From: Actinomycetes bacterium | Lineage (GTDB): Bacteria; Actinomycetota; Thermoleophilia; Solirubrobacterales; Solirubrobacteraceae | Direction of reading: 5' to 3' | NCBI GenBank assembly: GCA_021810705.1 | Contig: JAJZID010000004.1 | Coordinates: 1-38,420, forward strand | DNA: 38,420 nt | In this document: positions 8,620 to 17,546 of the stretch, one piece after another | How the letters are laid out: each line of letters opens with the position of its first letter | How positions within the stretch are numbered: position 1 is the stretch's first letter | Program-made: the position numbers and the translations under genes | Notes under the pieces: generated by a model | What the model saw: only the letters and a program-made list of their open reading frames with translations | Databases searched by the model: none | What the model was told of the DNA's origin: nothing

Positions 8620-8837
8620 GGCCGCGCCCCCCGCTGGTGTTCCACCTCACTGGACCGTCCGCCGGCCGCGAGCAGGTCCAGGCTCCGGGCGCATTCGCTG
8701 AAAGACAGGGTGCAAGTCCGCAGTGCCCGGTCGAGCAGCAACCGTTCAAAACTCACCGGCATCTCGGCAACAGCGCACTCCAGCTCCACGATCGCGCGCT
8801 GCAGGTGTGAGCAGACACGTTCACGCCAGCACATCAC
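8616..8837 (-). CDS. Small hypothetical protein (73 aa)
   Basis: GTGA overlap with upstream 47-aa ORF and ATGA overlap with downstream ORF; coding-like helical sequence. Confidence 0.5.
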   Translation of the reverse strand: MMCWRERVCSHLQRAIVELECAVAEMPVSFERLLLDRALRTCTLSFSECARSLDLLAAGGRSSEVEHQRGARP

Positions 8838-8977
8838 GTAAAGCAGTGGCCGCCGTCGCAGGTCACGTCACTTGCGAAGGTCAGCTGCTCGTGGGCGTGT
8901 AAAACGCGCAGCGTCGTGCCTTCACGAGCGCCCTGGTTGGTGAAGTACACGGCCCCGCATCCGATGTAGCGACTCAT
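8834..8977 (-). CDS. Small ORF (47 aa), MSRYIGCGAVYFTNQGAREGTTLRVLHAHEQLTFASDVTCDGGHCFT
   Basis: Read directly from the minus strand; ATGA overlap with upstream gene stop and GTGA overlap downstream. Below the ORF-track length cutoff. Confidence 0.5.
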   Translation of the reverse strand: MSRYIGCGAVYFTNQGAREGTTLRVLHAHEQLTFASDVTCDGGHCFT

Positions 8978-9345
8978 GCGGACGCGGCCCCCAGTGCGGC
9001 AGCCGGCACGTCGCTACTGTCGCTTCCGTCCTCCGGCACCGGGCTACGCTCCGTCGTCGCGCGGCCGCCAGGCGCGGTCGGCCGCGAGCTGCGCTTCCCG
9101 GTCTTTCCTCGGCCAGTGAGCTCTGCTGCCAGCCCGGTGCCGACTAGCCCGACGAGCGCCTGATACGCCGCGTCGGCGCCAGCCTGCGCGTCCCCGAGCG
9201 CCCTCTGTGCGACGGCGACATCGTGCTCGGCGTTGGTGACCTTCTCCTCGGCGTGGGCCAGTGCGACGAGCGCGTCGCGTTCCTGGTTGTAGAGATCCTT
9301 GAGCCGATCGAGCTGCTCGGCTGGGACTGCGACCTTGCGTGGCAT
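8974..9345 (-). CDS. Hypothetical coiled-coil protein (open frame extends upstream to 9636)
   Basis: MPRKVAVPAEQLDRLKDLYNQERDALVALAHAEEKVTNAEHDVAVAQRALGDAQ... heptad-like helical sequence. Confidence 0.55.
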   Translation of the reverse strand: MPRKVAVPAEQLDRLKDLYNQERDALVALAHAEEKVTNAEHDVAVAQRALGDAQAGADAAYQALVGLVGTGLAAELTGRGKTGKRSSRPTAPGGRATTERSPVPEDGSDSSDVPAAALGAASA

Positions 9346-9819
9346 GCGTACTCTGCTCCTGTGGGCGGGTTCCGCCGACGCGACCGTCGGCCTCACCCAT
9401 ACCTGGACACCTGGTCCGCTGCCACCTGGCGGCAGGGAATCGATCGCAGCCAGGTCGTTGAGGCATGCCGCAACGTCGCTACCGGCCGCTGGATTGCAAT
9501 TGGCCTCTTCGGCGGCGGCGTCGGTCAACCGTCCGGGCTGCGTTCCGGCCGGCAGCAGCAATACCTTCGGACGGCCTCGCGAATGTGCTGCGATCTCGCC
9601 AGTCCTGGGTTCCAGCACGTCGCGCGAGGTGGACACGCTGCCCAGCCCGACGCCTTGCTCAGGCCCTTGCGCTCCTGGTAGACGACCTCCACATCACTGT
9701 GAGGTTCTCGCGGTCACGGTCTGCGGACGATCCGGGGCAGCCTCTGACACCCGTCCATCGTCGCGCCCCAGATCCCACCAGACTCACGATCGCAGCCAAC
9801 AGCTCTGATGGGCTCGGGG

Positions 9820-10128
9820 TCAACTGCCAAAGATCTCGCTGAACTGATCTTGCGCGTCTTCGCTGCCGGTGACGGTGAGCGAGATTTCTTGTGTGTCGGC
9901 AGTGATGGTCATTGTGAGGAATGGGCAGCAGTCGGCCTCGAGCGCGACGAGTTCGTGTAGGGCATGTTCGAGTTGGGGGTCGGCGGTAAAGGTCAGCCGT
10001 CGGCCACCGTTGATGGATGTTCGTCTGTGCGGGTGGGTGCGCAAGAGTTCGCTGACGGTCGCTGTGCGTGCTGTCAGCGCAGCGGGCGAGAGACTGCACC
10101 GTGTTTGGCAGGTGTTCTCTTTGGTCAT
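9820..10128 (-). CDS. Small protein with DCCPF motif, probably metal-related
   Basis: ELVALEADCCPFLTMTITADTQEISLTVTG; located downstream of the BASS transporter. Confidence 0.55.
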   Translation of the reverse strand: MTKENTCQTRCSLSPAALTARTATVSELLRTHPHRRTSINGGRRLTFTADPQLEHALHELVALEADCCPFLTMTITADTQEISLTVTGSEDAQDQFSEIFGS

Positions 10129-10202
10129 GGGTCCTCGGCGGGTCTGGTGCTTGGGGTTTCGATCCAGTCCTTTGCCGCGGGTCGGCTTGAGGTCAAGTCC
10201 GC

Positions 10203-11144
10203 TCATACGAGTCGGGGATGGGGTGAGCGGCGGCGCATCCAGGTTGCTGCGAGTGCGCCGGCGAGGAGCATGAGCGCACCGTAGATGCCGCCGACGCTCG
10301 CGGCGGCGGGGCTGAATGCTTGGGTTGCGAGTGCGGCAGCGACGGCGAAGTCCCGCAGCCCGGTCGTGAACGCGACTGCGCCGGGGTCTAGCGCGTGTGT
10401 GCGTAGCCGCTGTGAGAGGAGCAGTCCGAGGGCGGCGGAGGCGATCATGAACGCGGCACTGCCGAGGATCTCCTGGGCGAGCCGGTGGCCGCCGTGGACG
10501 TTGCTGACTGCTGCGTAGAGCAACAGGCAGACGGTCACGGCCGCGAGTCCGTTCAGTGAGCCCTCTGCGCGCTTGAGCGCCGGTTGGCGGCCGCGGAGCA
10601 GCAGCCCGGCAGCCAGCGGTGCGAGCACCACCAGCGAGAAGCGGCCCAACAGGCTGAGGCTGCCGCCGGGACCGGTGGTGTGCGCGAGTAGCCCAGCGAG
10701 CACCGGGCCGAGGATTGCCGAGCAGATCAGCGACGCGGTCAGGATCCCGAGTCCGAGCACCGAGTCTCCGCCCGCCAAGCCGATCAGCCCGACGCTCGCG
10801 ACCTCGGTGGAGGCCAGACCGAGCGAGAGGATCCCGTCACGGACCTGCCCGTCGAACCCGCGACTGATCAGCCACGCCACCCCGGTCAACACCAGCACCA
10901 CGCTCAGTGCGATGACCGCGATCACGGGCATGCGACCGCGCAGCGCGTGCAGGTCTCGGGGGTTGATCTGTAGCGCGGTGAACAGCACCAGCGCGGCCAG
11001 CAGCAGATCGGAGCGGCGGGCGAGCGCATGCCACGGAACGAGCAGCGCCGCGATCACAGCTGCGATCGCTATCGGTGCGATGTGATCGGCGATCCACTCC
11101 CCAGCCTGCCCGACTCGACCGAGCGGACTCACCGCGCCGTCCAT
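10203..11144 (-). CDS. Bile acid:sodium symporter (BASS/BART superfamily)-like transporter
   Basis: About 10 hydrophobic segments, ALVLFTALQINPRDL and GLRDFAVAAALATQAFSP motifs. Confidence 0.7.
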   Translation of the reverse strand: MDGAVSPLGRVGQAGEWIADHIAPIAIAAVIAALLVPWHALARRSDLLLAALVLFTALQINPRDLHALRGRMPVIAVIALSVVLVLTGVAWLISRGFDGQVRDGILSLGLASTEVASVGLIGLAGGDSVLGLGILTASLICSAILGPVLAGLLAHTTGPGGSLSLLGRFSLVVLAPLAAGLLLRGRQPALKRAEGSLNGLAAVTVCLLLYAAVSNVHGGHRLAQEILGSAAFMIASAALGLLLSQRLRTHALDPGAVAFTTGLRDFAVAAALATQAFSPAAASVGGIYGALMLLAGALAATWMRRRSPHPRLV

Positions 11145-11190
11145 TTCCTCGGCGGGCGCAGGCGGGGAGGCGGCACGGTGTTAGCGTCCC

Positions 11191-11210
11191 ACCTCAACCC
11201 AGGTTGAGGT
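11191..11210. promoter_or_regulatory. MerR/SoxR-type operator (ACCTCAACC-CA-GGTTGAGGT)
   Basis: Perfect 9-2-9 inverted repeat between the divergent BASS transporter and MerR genes; adjacent TTGACC on the minus strand. Confidence 0.75.
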
Positions 11211-11221
11211 CAAGGAACGCA

Positions 11222-11686
11222 ATGAGCAGCGCCGATGAGAGCCTCGCGATTGGCGAGGTCGCCCGCCGAGCGGGAATGACCGTGTCGAGGATCCGGTTCT
11301 ATGAACAGACCGGCCTGCTCGCCGAGCCCGAACGACAGTCGGGCAAGCGATGCTATCGGTCCGAGGTGCTCACCCAGCTGGCGATCATCGACGCCGCTCA
11401 ACGCGTCGGATTCTCTCTCGATGAGATCCGCGACCTCGTCTGGGGTCGCGGCGATCCCGCTCACGAGCGGCTGCGGCAACTCGCGATCCGCAAGCTGCCC
11501 GAGATCGACGAACTGATCGAACGTGCGACCGCGGTTCGACACCTGCTCGCTGTCTGCAGCACCTGCCGATGCGCTCGGATCGAGGAGTGCCGTCTGCTGA
11601 CCGAGCCGGCCGGTCCGTCCCGCGATCAGCCCGCCGAGGCCGCGCTCAAGCGACGCATCACGGGAGACGCCAGCACCCGAACATAG
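11222..11686 (+). CDS. MerR-family transcriptional regulator
   Basis: LAIGEVARRAGMTVSRIRFYEQTGLLAEPERQSGKRCYRSEVLTQLAIIDAAQRVGFSLDEIRDL; C-terminal CSTCRCARIEEC. Confidence 0.93.
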   Translation: MSSADESLAIGEVARRAGMTVSRIRFYEQTGLLAEPERQSGKRCYRSEVLTQLAIIDAAQRVGFSLDEIRDLVWGRGDPAHERLRQLAIRKLPEIDELIERATAVRHLLAVCSTCRCARIEECRLLTEPAGPSRDQPAEAALKRRITGDASTRT

Positions 11687-11772
11687 GACTCGACAGCGCA
11701 GCCGTTCTCGTCGCGGTTCCGGCGGTCAGCCGTCGTTTGCGCTAACGATTCAATGGTTGTTAGGATGTTGGC

Positions 11773-12126
11773 GTGGCTAACGACCGCTGTGATCTGCTGT
11801 GCCTCGATCTCCCGCGTGCCGAGCGGTTGCGTTCGCAGCGACCGGACGTCGCCGTGGCCGAGCAGGCGGCGTCGCGGGCGAAAGCGCTCGGTGATCCCAC
11901 GCGGCTGACGATCGCGTTGGCGCTGCGTGATGGCGAGGAGCTGTGTGTCTGTGATCTGGCCTGGGTCGTTGAGCGCAGCGAGAACCTCGTCTCCCATCAC
12001 GTTCGGCTGCTGCGCAGCAGCGGGTTGGTGAGCTCGCGCCGGGATGGGAAGATGGTGCTGTACTCGCTCACCGACACCGGCCGGGCGCTGCTGAGCGCCG
12101 TCGTCCAGCAGGCATCGTTCGCATGA
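11773..12126 (+). CDS. ArsR/SmtB-family metalloregulator (CadC/CmtR-like)
   Basis: RAKALGDPTRLTIALALRDGEELCVCDLAWVVERSENLVSHHVRLLRSSGLVSSRRDG; GTG start. Confidence 0.92.
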   Translation: MANDRCDLLCLDLPRAERLRSQRPDVAVAEQAASRAKALGDPTRLTIALALRDGEELCVCDLAWVVERSENLVSHHVRLLRSSGLVSSRRDGKMVLYSLTDTGRALLSAVVQQASFA

Positions 12127-12860
12127 GCCCGGTCCAGCTGCCCGTGTTCACCAGCACCACCGACCTCGCCACCGATGGGCCGTGGACTCCGGACGAGTCG
12201 TGGTTGCGGGATTCGCGCCGGGCGCGAGCGTTGTCGTGGGCGTCCCTGGCGTGGATGACTGTTGAGGGGGTCGTTGGCCTGATCGCCGGGTTGGACGCCA
12301 ACGCGTTGAGCGTGGTCGTATGGGCCGCGTCGTCGTTTGTCGAGGGGCTCGCGTCGATGATTGTGATCTGGCGGTTCACCGGCTCAAGGACGATGAGCGC
12401 GCGCAGCGAACAGACCGCGCAACAACTCGTCGCTGGCACATTTCTTCTGCTCGTCCCGTTCTTCGTCTATGAGGCGATCCGTCGGCTGGTCGACGGCAGC
12501 GACACGACCACGAGCATCTTCGGGATCGCTGTCACGGCCTCAGCGATCGTGCTGATGCCGGCCCTCGGCCGCGCGAAGCTCAAGCTCGGCAGCCGGCTCG
12601 GTTCCGCGGCGACCGCGGGCGAGGGCGTCCAGAACCTGATGTGCGCGCTGCAAGCCACCGCCGCGCTGATTGCTCTGATCGGTGCTTCTGCCGGCGTGAG
12701 CGTGATCGACCCGATCGCCGCGCTCGTCGTCGCCGGGATCGCGGCCAAAGAGAGCGTCGAACTCTGGCAGGGGGAGGCCGACGATTGCTGCGCGCCAGTC
12801 GGCTTTAGTGATCGGGCTGGGGCTGGCTGCGGTTGTGCGGACGGCTGCGACTGCTGCTGA
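12123..12860 (+). CDS. CDF-like cation transporter with Cys-rich C-terminal tail
   Basis: Membrane segments of the CDF type; ends DDCCAPVGFSDRAGAGCGCADGCDCC; 4-nt overlap with the ArsR-like gene. Confidence 0.8.
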   Translation: MSPVQLPVFTSTTDLATDGPWTPDESWLRDSRRARALSWASLAWMTVEGVVGLIAGLDANALSVVVWAASSFVEGLASMIVIWRFTGSRTMSARSEQTAQQLVAGTFLLLVPFFVYEAIRRLVDGSDTTTSIFGIAVTASAIVLMPALGRAKLKLGSRLGSAATAGEGVQNLMCALQATAALIALIGASAGVSVIDPIAALVVAGIAAKESVELWQGEADDCCAPVGFSDRAGAGCGCADGCDCC

Positions 12861-12908
12861 CTCTCTGGAGGGGTCTCTTCTCGGAGCTGCGGGGTCGGTG
12901 TGTGAGGA

Positions 12909-13880
12909 TCATGGGGTGAGCAGCTCGCGGAGCTGCGCAGCGTTCTGGACGCCGTAGTCGCGGTAGCAGTTGTTCATCAGCAGGTGTGACTCGCTCGCCT
13001 GCTCGACGACTTGGCTGATCTCATTGGCCAGCCCCTCGAGCTCGTTCTCGGAGTAGAGGTACCGGAACCGCTCAGCGGCGGTCGTCGTGCGGCCTTTCCA
13101 GGTGTCGTTGGCGCGGCCGTGAAACCGCATCACGAACAGCTCGGGCGTGGTGATCTCCAGCAGCCGCGGCAACTCCGACGCCGAGGGCGCGTCGACGCAG
13201 ACGTAGGTGAGGTGCTGGTCGCGCAGCAGATCGAAGGTGCGCTCGCGATCACGGTCACTGGCGACCCACCGCGGGGAGCGCAGCTCAACACAGACCCGGT
13301 AATCGGGCATCCGTTCTCGCAGCGCCTCAAGCTCGACGCGGTGTTCTTTGCTGGGGTGAAACCACGGCGGGTACTGAAACAGCACCGCCCCGAGCCGGCC
13401 GCTGTCCTGCAGCGGTGCCAGCGCGGCGGTGAACCGTCGCCATGCCTCGTCGAGCGCGTCGGGCTCAAGGTGGGACACGTAGAGGCTGCGCTTCTCCCGC
13501 ACCTCCTCAGACAGCCCTTCGCGCAGATCCTTCCACAGACTCTGGGGCTTGGTCGGGTGACCGGTCAGCAACGAGTACGCCTTCACGTCAAAGCGAAACC
13601 CCTCGGGGGTGCGCTGCGCCCAGAGCCGCGCCTGCTGCTCCGCCGGCGGCGCGTAATAGGTCGAGTCGATCTCAGCGACCGGGAACCGGGAGGCGTAGAA
13701 CTGCAACCGCTCCTCCGCGCTCATCGTCCTGCGCGGATACCAATCGCTCTCCTGAAGAAGCGTCTTGTCCGTCCACGAGCACGTGCCACAGAACACCGTG
13801 TGGCCATCGAGTTCGAGTCGGGCACCGAGCTTGAGCGCGGCGCTATCTGGAGTCTCAGACGTTGAGCCGGCGGCGGACAT
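12909..13880 (-). CDS. DUF72 (YecE-like) family protein
   Basis: CGTCSWTDKTLL...FYASRFPVAEIDSTYYAPP...FRFDVKAY...LLMNNCYRDYGVQNAAQL. Confidence 0.9.
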   Translation of the reverse strand: MSAAGSTSETPDSAALKLGARLELDGHTVFCGTCSWTDKTLLQESDWYPRRTMSAEERLQFYASRFPVAEIDSTYYAPPAEQQARLWAQRTPEGFRFDVKAYSLLTGHPTKPQSLWKDLREGLSEEVREKRSLYVSHLEPDALDEAWRRFTAALAPLQDSGRLGAVLFQYPPWFHPSKEHRVELEALRERMPDYRVCVELRSPRWVASDRDRERTFDLLRDQHLTYVCVDAPSASELPRLLEITTPELFVMRFHGRANDTWKGRTTTAAERFRYLYSENELEGLANEISQVVEQASESHLLMNNCYRDYGVQNAAQLRELLTP

Positions 13881-13916
13881 ACCTGCAAACTACCCGCCTC
13901 GATGAGGAGCTTGCCG

Positions 13917-14696
13917 CTATGCAGCTTGCTGCAGATAGTGACCGCCGACGACGCTCGCGATTGCGCCAAGTAGCCGCCGCAGGGCGCGTTCGGGCAGGAG
14001 CGATTGCAAGCGCGCGCCGCAGTAGCTGCCGGCGAAGCCTCCTGCCCCGAGGCACGCGCCGAGGATCCATTCCGGAGCGATCGTGCCGCCATGCACCAGC
14101 TGCAGCACCTGGTAAGTCGCGATCCCCGCAATCGAAGTCAAGAACGTCGCCGCGAGAGTGGCGGGAGCGACCTCGTAAACGGAGTAGCCGAGCGCGATCA
14201 GGATCGGCGCGAGGATCGACCCACCACCGATCCCATAGAGCCCACCGATCACACCGACAGCGAGGGCAAGGAGCCAGGTGAGCTGCTGCTGCCGGCGGGT
14301 CGGCGTCGGCCGTTGACGCTCGACGGTCTGCCGGCCGAGCAAGATCCACAAGCCAAGCGGCAGCAGGACGAGTCCGGCGATCAGCGTGAAGGCGTGCTGT
14401 CCAGAGAGCACCTCAACGCGCAGCACTGAACCGGCGATCACGCCCGGCAAGGTCCCGGCGACGAGGACGCCGGTCAGCGGTCCGCGAAGCCTCTGTTCTC
14501 GTGCGAACCTCAATAGTCCGCCCGGCGTCGCGGCGACGTTGAACAGCAGGTTGGTCGGTGTGACGGCGGGGCTCGGGACGTGCAGCACGCTCAGCTGGAT
14601 CGGCAGCAACAGCACCGCCCCAGACACCCCAGCAGGAGTAGTCAGGACTGCGAGAAGGAACGCGAGACCGGCGCCGACCGGCCACTGCCAATGCAT
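13917..14696 (-). CDS. TauE/SafE-family (sulfite exporter-like) membrane protein
   Basis: GVSGAVLLLPIQLSVLHVPSPAVTPTNLLFNVAATPGGLLRF...GVIGGLYGIGGGSILAPILIALG. Confidence 0.9.
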   Translation of the reverse strand: MHWQWPVGAGLAFLLAVLTTPAGVSGAVLLLPIQLSVLHVPSPAVTPTNLLFNVAATPGGLLRFAREQRLRGPLTGVLVAGTLPGVIAGSVLRVEVLSGQHAFTLIAGLVLLPLGLWILLGRQTVERQRPTPTRRQQQLTWLLALAVGVIGGLYGIGGGSILAPILIALGYSVYEVAPATLAATFLTSIAGIATYQVLQLVHGGTIAPEWILGACLGAGGFAGSYCGARLQSLLPERALRRLLGAIASVVGGHYLQQAA

Positions 14697-14718
14697 CGCA
14701 GCAGACTAGCCGCGGAAC

Positions 14719-15168
14719 CTATCTGCTGCCGGGCTGATAAGGCGGTGCGACACCCCAGCCCCAGCGCGGGACAGGCGCGTGCTCGACAACCTCCGCACCC
14801 GGCTGTGAGTTGTGGACCGCCAGTCGCGTTCCCCATTCGGCGTAACCCATGAGCGCCGCGCGGAACTCCGGGTCATCGGGAAGGCCGACGTCGTCGGCAG
14901 CACAGCTGAGAAGGGTCACGAACTGCAGGCGCTGCTCGGCGGTGATCGCGAGGTTCTGGTGACGGCCCAGCATGTGCTCATAACCGCCGCGGTGCTCGGT
15001 GTAGGCGGCAGAGCCGCCCATCACCTCCACCCACCAATCCGTGACGTGATCGCGATGCTCCGCGCTGACACTGCCGCCGAACAGCGCGGCGATACTCGGC
15101 GACTCCGTCTCCACGAGGTCATAGAAACGATTGAGCCAACGCGCGAACGCCTCGCGTCCCCCGCCCCA
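14719..15168 (-). pseudogene. Truncated-haemoglobin-like (group II) globin; conserved N-terminus is in frame but no canonical start codon was found
   Basis: SIYEWGGGREAFARWLNRFYDLVETESPSIAALFGG...EHRDHVTDWWVEVMGG...GGYEHMLGRHQNLAIT; the in-frame region upstream to a TGA has no ATG/GTG/TTG. Confidence 0.6.
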
Positions 15169-15334
15169 CTCATAGATGCTCGGCGTCTCGGCGGCGATGC
15201 GAATGGACGCTGCCGCACGGCCAAGCCGCCGCTTGTGACGATCTATGGGTCACAGCTCGCTGAGGAACACGAGCAGGCGGTCCGGTGGTCGGTGTCTGCT
15301 GGGCACCGTGTCGGCGTCCTCCAGCGCTCTGAAG

Positions 15335-16756
15335 CTACTCCCGATCGCCGCTGGCGACGGTCGCGGCCGCGAGGAGCGGGTTCGCTTTGACCCAGGCTTG
15401 GGCGCCCATTTGGACCGTGTCCCAGGGCGACCCAAGTGGTGGCGTGTAAGCGAGGTCCAGGTCAGAGATCTGCTCGATCGTCATGCCGTTGTGGATGGCG
15501 GTCGCGGCGATGTCGACGCGCTTGGCGACTTCGGAGCCGAGATGTCCAAGGAGTTGGAGTCCGAGGAGGCGGCCGTCGCGGCGGTCGGCTGTGTAGCGCA
15601 TCTGGATCGGGTGGCCGCCGGGGTAGTAGGCCTTGTGGTCATCGGCTTGGGAGGCGACAGTGACAGGGTCGAAGTCGGCGTCTTGGGCTTCGTGGTCGCG
15701 CAGGCCGGTGCGAGCGATGACGATCTCGAAGACCTTGACGACCTGTGTGCCGAGGCTGCCGGCGTACTCGCGGTCGCGGCCGAGCGCGTTCTCAGCGGCG
15801 ATCCGTCCCTGCTTATGCGCGGTGGTGCCGAGCGGCAGGTAGGTGGTACCGAGCAGCTGGTGGTGAGTGGTGACGCAGTCGCCCGCGGCGAACACGTGCG
15901 GGAGGTTGGTACGCATCCGCCGGTCGACGGCAATCGCGCCCTTGAACCCCAGCTCGGCGCCGGCGCCGGCGGCCAGCTCGACGTCCGGCCGGACGCCGAC
16001 GACGACCAGGACGATGTCGGCGGGATAGGTGCGGTCGGTGCCGTCGGGAGCGGTGGCCTGGACTGCCAGCGGCGCGCCGGTGGCCGGGTCGGTCTGCTCG
16101 ATCGCGTTGACCTTCGTGCCGGTCGCGACCGTCACGCCGTTGCGTTCAAGCTCAGCGTGGACGAGCGCGCCGAGTTCTGGGTCGACGGTGGGAAGGACCT
16201 CGGGCAACTGTTCGATCTGGGTGACTTGTAGTCCCCGGCCGGTCAGGCCTTCGGCCATCTCCAGACCGATGTAGCCGGCGCCGACGATTACCGCACGCTT
16301 GATCCCCGCACGCTCGAGCGTGCGAGTCAGCGCGAAGGTGTCGTCCATCGAGTGCAGCAGGTGTACGCCCTCGTCGGGGCCGAGCCGGTCCAATCCGGTG
16401 ATCGGGGGGCGGACGGAGACCGCACCGGTGCCTACGACGAGCTCGTCGTAGGCAAGTTCCTCCTCGGTCCCGTCCTTGTCGACAACCAGTAGCTTGCGAC
16501 CCTCGACATTGATCTTCTTGGCCAGGGTGTCGAGGCGTAGCTGCATGCCGGTCGCTTCGAGGTCGGCGTAGGTGCGGTGGGCGAGGTTTCGCCAGTGCGT
16601 GACCTCTCCGGAGATGTAGTAGGGGATGCCGCAGATCGAGAAGTTCGGGTAGGCGTCGGCGACGACGACTGTGACTTCTGTGGTGGGGTCGAGTTCGCGG
16701 GCGCGTAGCGCGGCGCTGATGCCGGCGTCGCTGCCGCCGATCGCGATCAGATGCAT
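15335..16756 (-). CDS. FAD-dependent pyridine nucleotide-disulfide oxidoreductase (NADH oxidase / CoA-disulfide reductase-like)
   Basis: MHLIAIGGSDAGISAALRARE, NFSICGIPYYISGEV, AVIVGAGYIGLEMAEGL, HVFAAGDCV. Confidence 0.93.
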   Translation of the reverse strand: MHLIAIGGSDAGISAALRARELDPTTEVTVVVADAYPNFSICGIPYYISGEVTHWRNLAHRTYADLEATGMQLRLDTLAKKINVEGRKLLVVDKDGTEEELAYDELVVGTGAVSVRPPITGLDRLGPDEGVHLLHSMDDTFALTRTLERAGIKRAVIVGAGYIGLEMAEGLTGRGLQVTQIEQLPEVLPTVDPELGALVHAELERNGVTVATGTKVNAIEQTDPATGAPLAVQATAPDGTDRTYPADIVLVVVGVRPDVELAAGAGAELGFKGAIAVDRRMRTNLPHVFAAGDCVTTHHQLLGTTYLPLGTTAHKQGRIAAENALGRDREYAGSLGTQVVKVFEIVIARTGLRDHEAQDADFDPVTVASQADDHKAYYPGGHPIQMRYTADRRDGRLLGLQLLGHLGSEVAKRVDIAATAIHNGMTIEQISDLDLAYTPPLGSPWDTVQMGAQAWVKANPLLAAATVASGDRE

Positions 16757-16785
16757 CGAGCAGTGTCTCCTGGGGTTCGGTTTGG

Positions 16786-17546
16786 TTAGGCGCGCGCGGG
16801 TTCCGCGCGCTGGTTGGTGAACTCGCGGTCGCCGGTCCGGTCGTGCGGCATGATCGCCTCGGCTGCCTCCGCTGGCGTGATGTCCGGGTACAGCACACGG
16901 ATCACGCCTACCGCGAGTGCCCCGCCGACGAGTTGCGCGACGACGTAGGCGGGAACTGACGCCGGGGCGATCCCGGCGAACGTGTCGGAGAACATCCGGC
17001 CGATGCTGATCGCGGGGTTCGCGAAGCTCGTTGAGCTCGTGAACCAGTACGCAGCACCGATATACGCACCCACCGCGGCGGGTGCCATCGAAGAGCGGTG
17101 GCTGCGCGCGAGCGCAAAGATCACGAGGATTAACCCGAGCGTCGCGACGATCTCGCCAAGTAGGTGCGCCGGGCTGGCGCGGTGGTGCGCAGCGATCGTG
17201 ACCGCGCTCAGCCCGAACATCGCGTTGGCGACAACCGCGCCAAAGCTGCAACCGGCGATCTGAGCAGGGACGTAGGCCGCCGTGTCACGCCATGACAGTC
17301 CACCGAAGCTGGCGTCCACCAGGGAGACGACTGGGTTGACGTGTGCGCCGGAGACGGGGCCGAACATCAGGATGATCGCGAACAGCCCGACCGCGGTCGC
17401 GGCCGCGTTCTCAAACAGCTCCAGACCGACATCGTTGGAGAGAGCTGTACGGCGGCGATCCCGGAGCCGATCACCAGCGCGGCCAGGAACGCAGAGCCGA
17501 GGAACTCCGCGAACAGCCGCCGCCACAGCGACGCTTCGACGCTCAC
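16786..17546 (-). pseudogene. MIP/aquaporin-family channel with apparent frameshift near 17435-17446
   Basis: NPVVSL and NPAISIGRMFSD (two NPA-type boxes). N-terminus MSVEASLWRRLFAEFLGSAFLAALVIGSGIAAVQLSP is in a different frame; GTG overlaps the arsC stop (GTGA). Confidence 0.75.

Noticed and set aside
9358-9820. Overlapping ORFs both strands (possible decayed gene)
   Set aside because: No recognisable motif; the coding strand cannot be decided by eye.
15250-15435. Small minus ORF ending ...DRLLVFLSEL between the oxidoreductase and globin
   Set aside because: Mostly overlaps the oxidoreductase C-terminus; possible fragment but cannot be supported.
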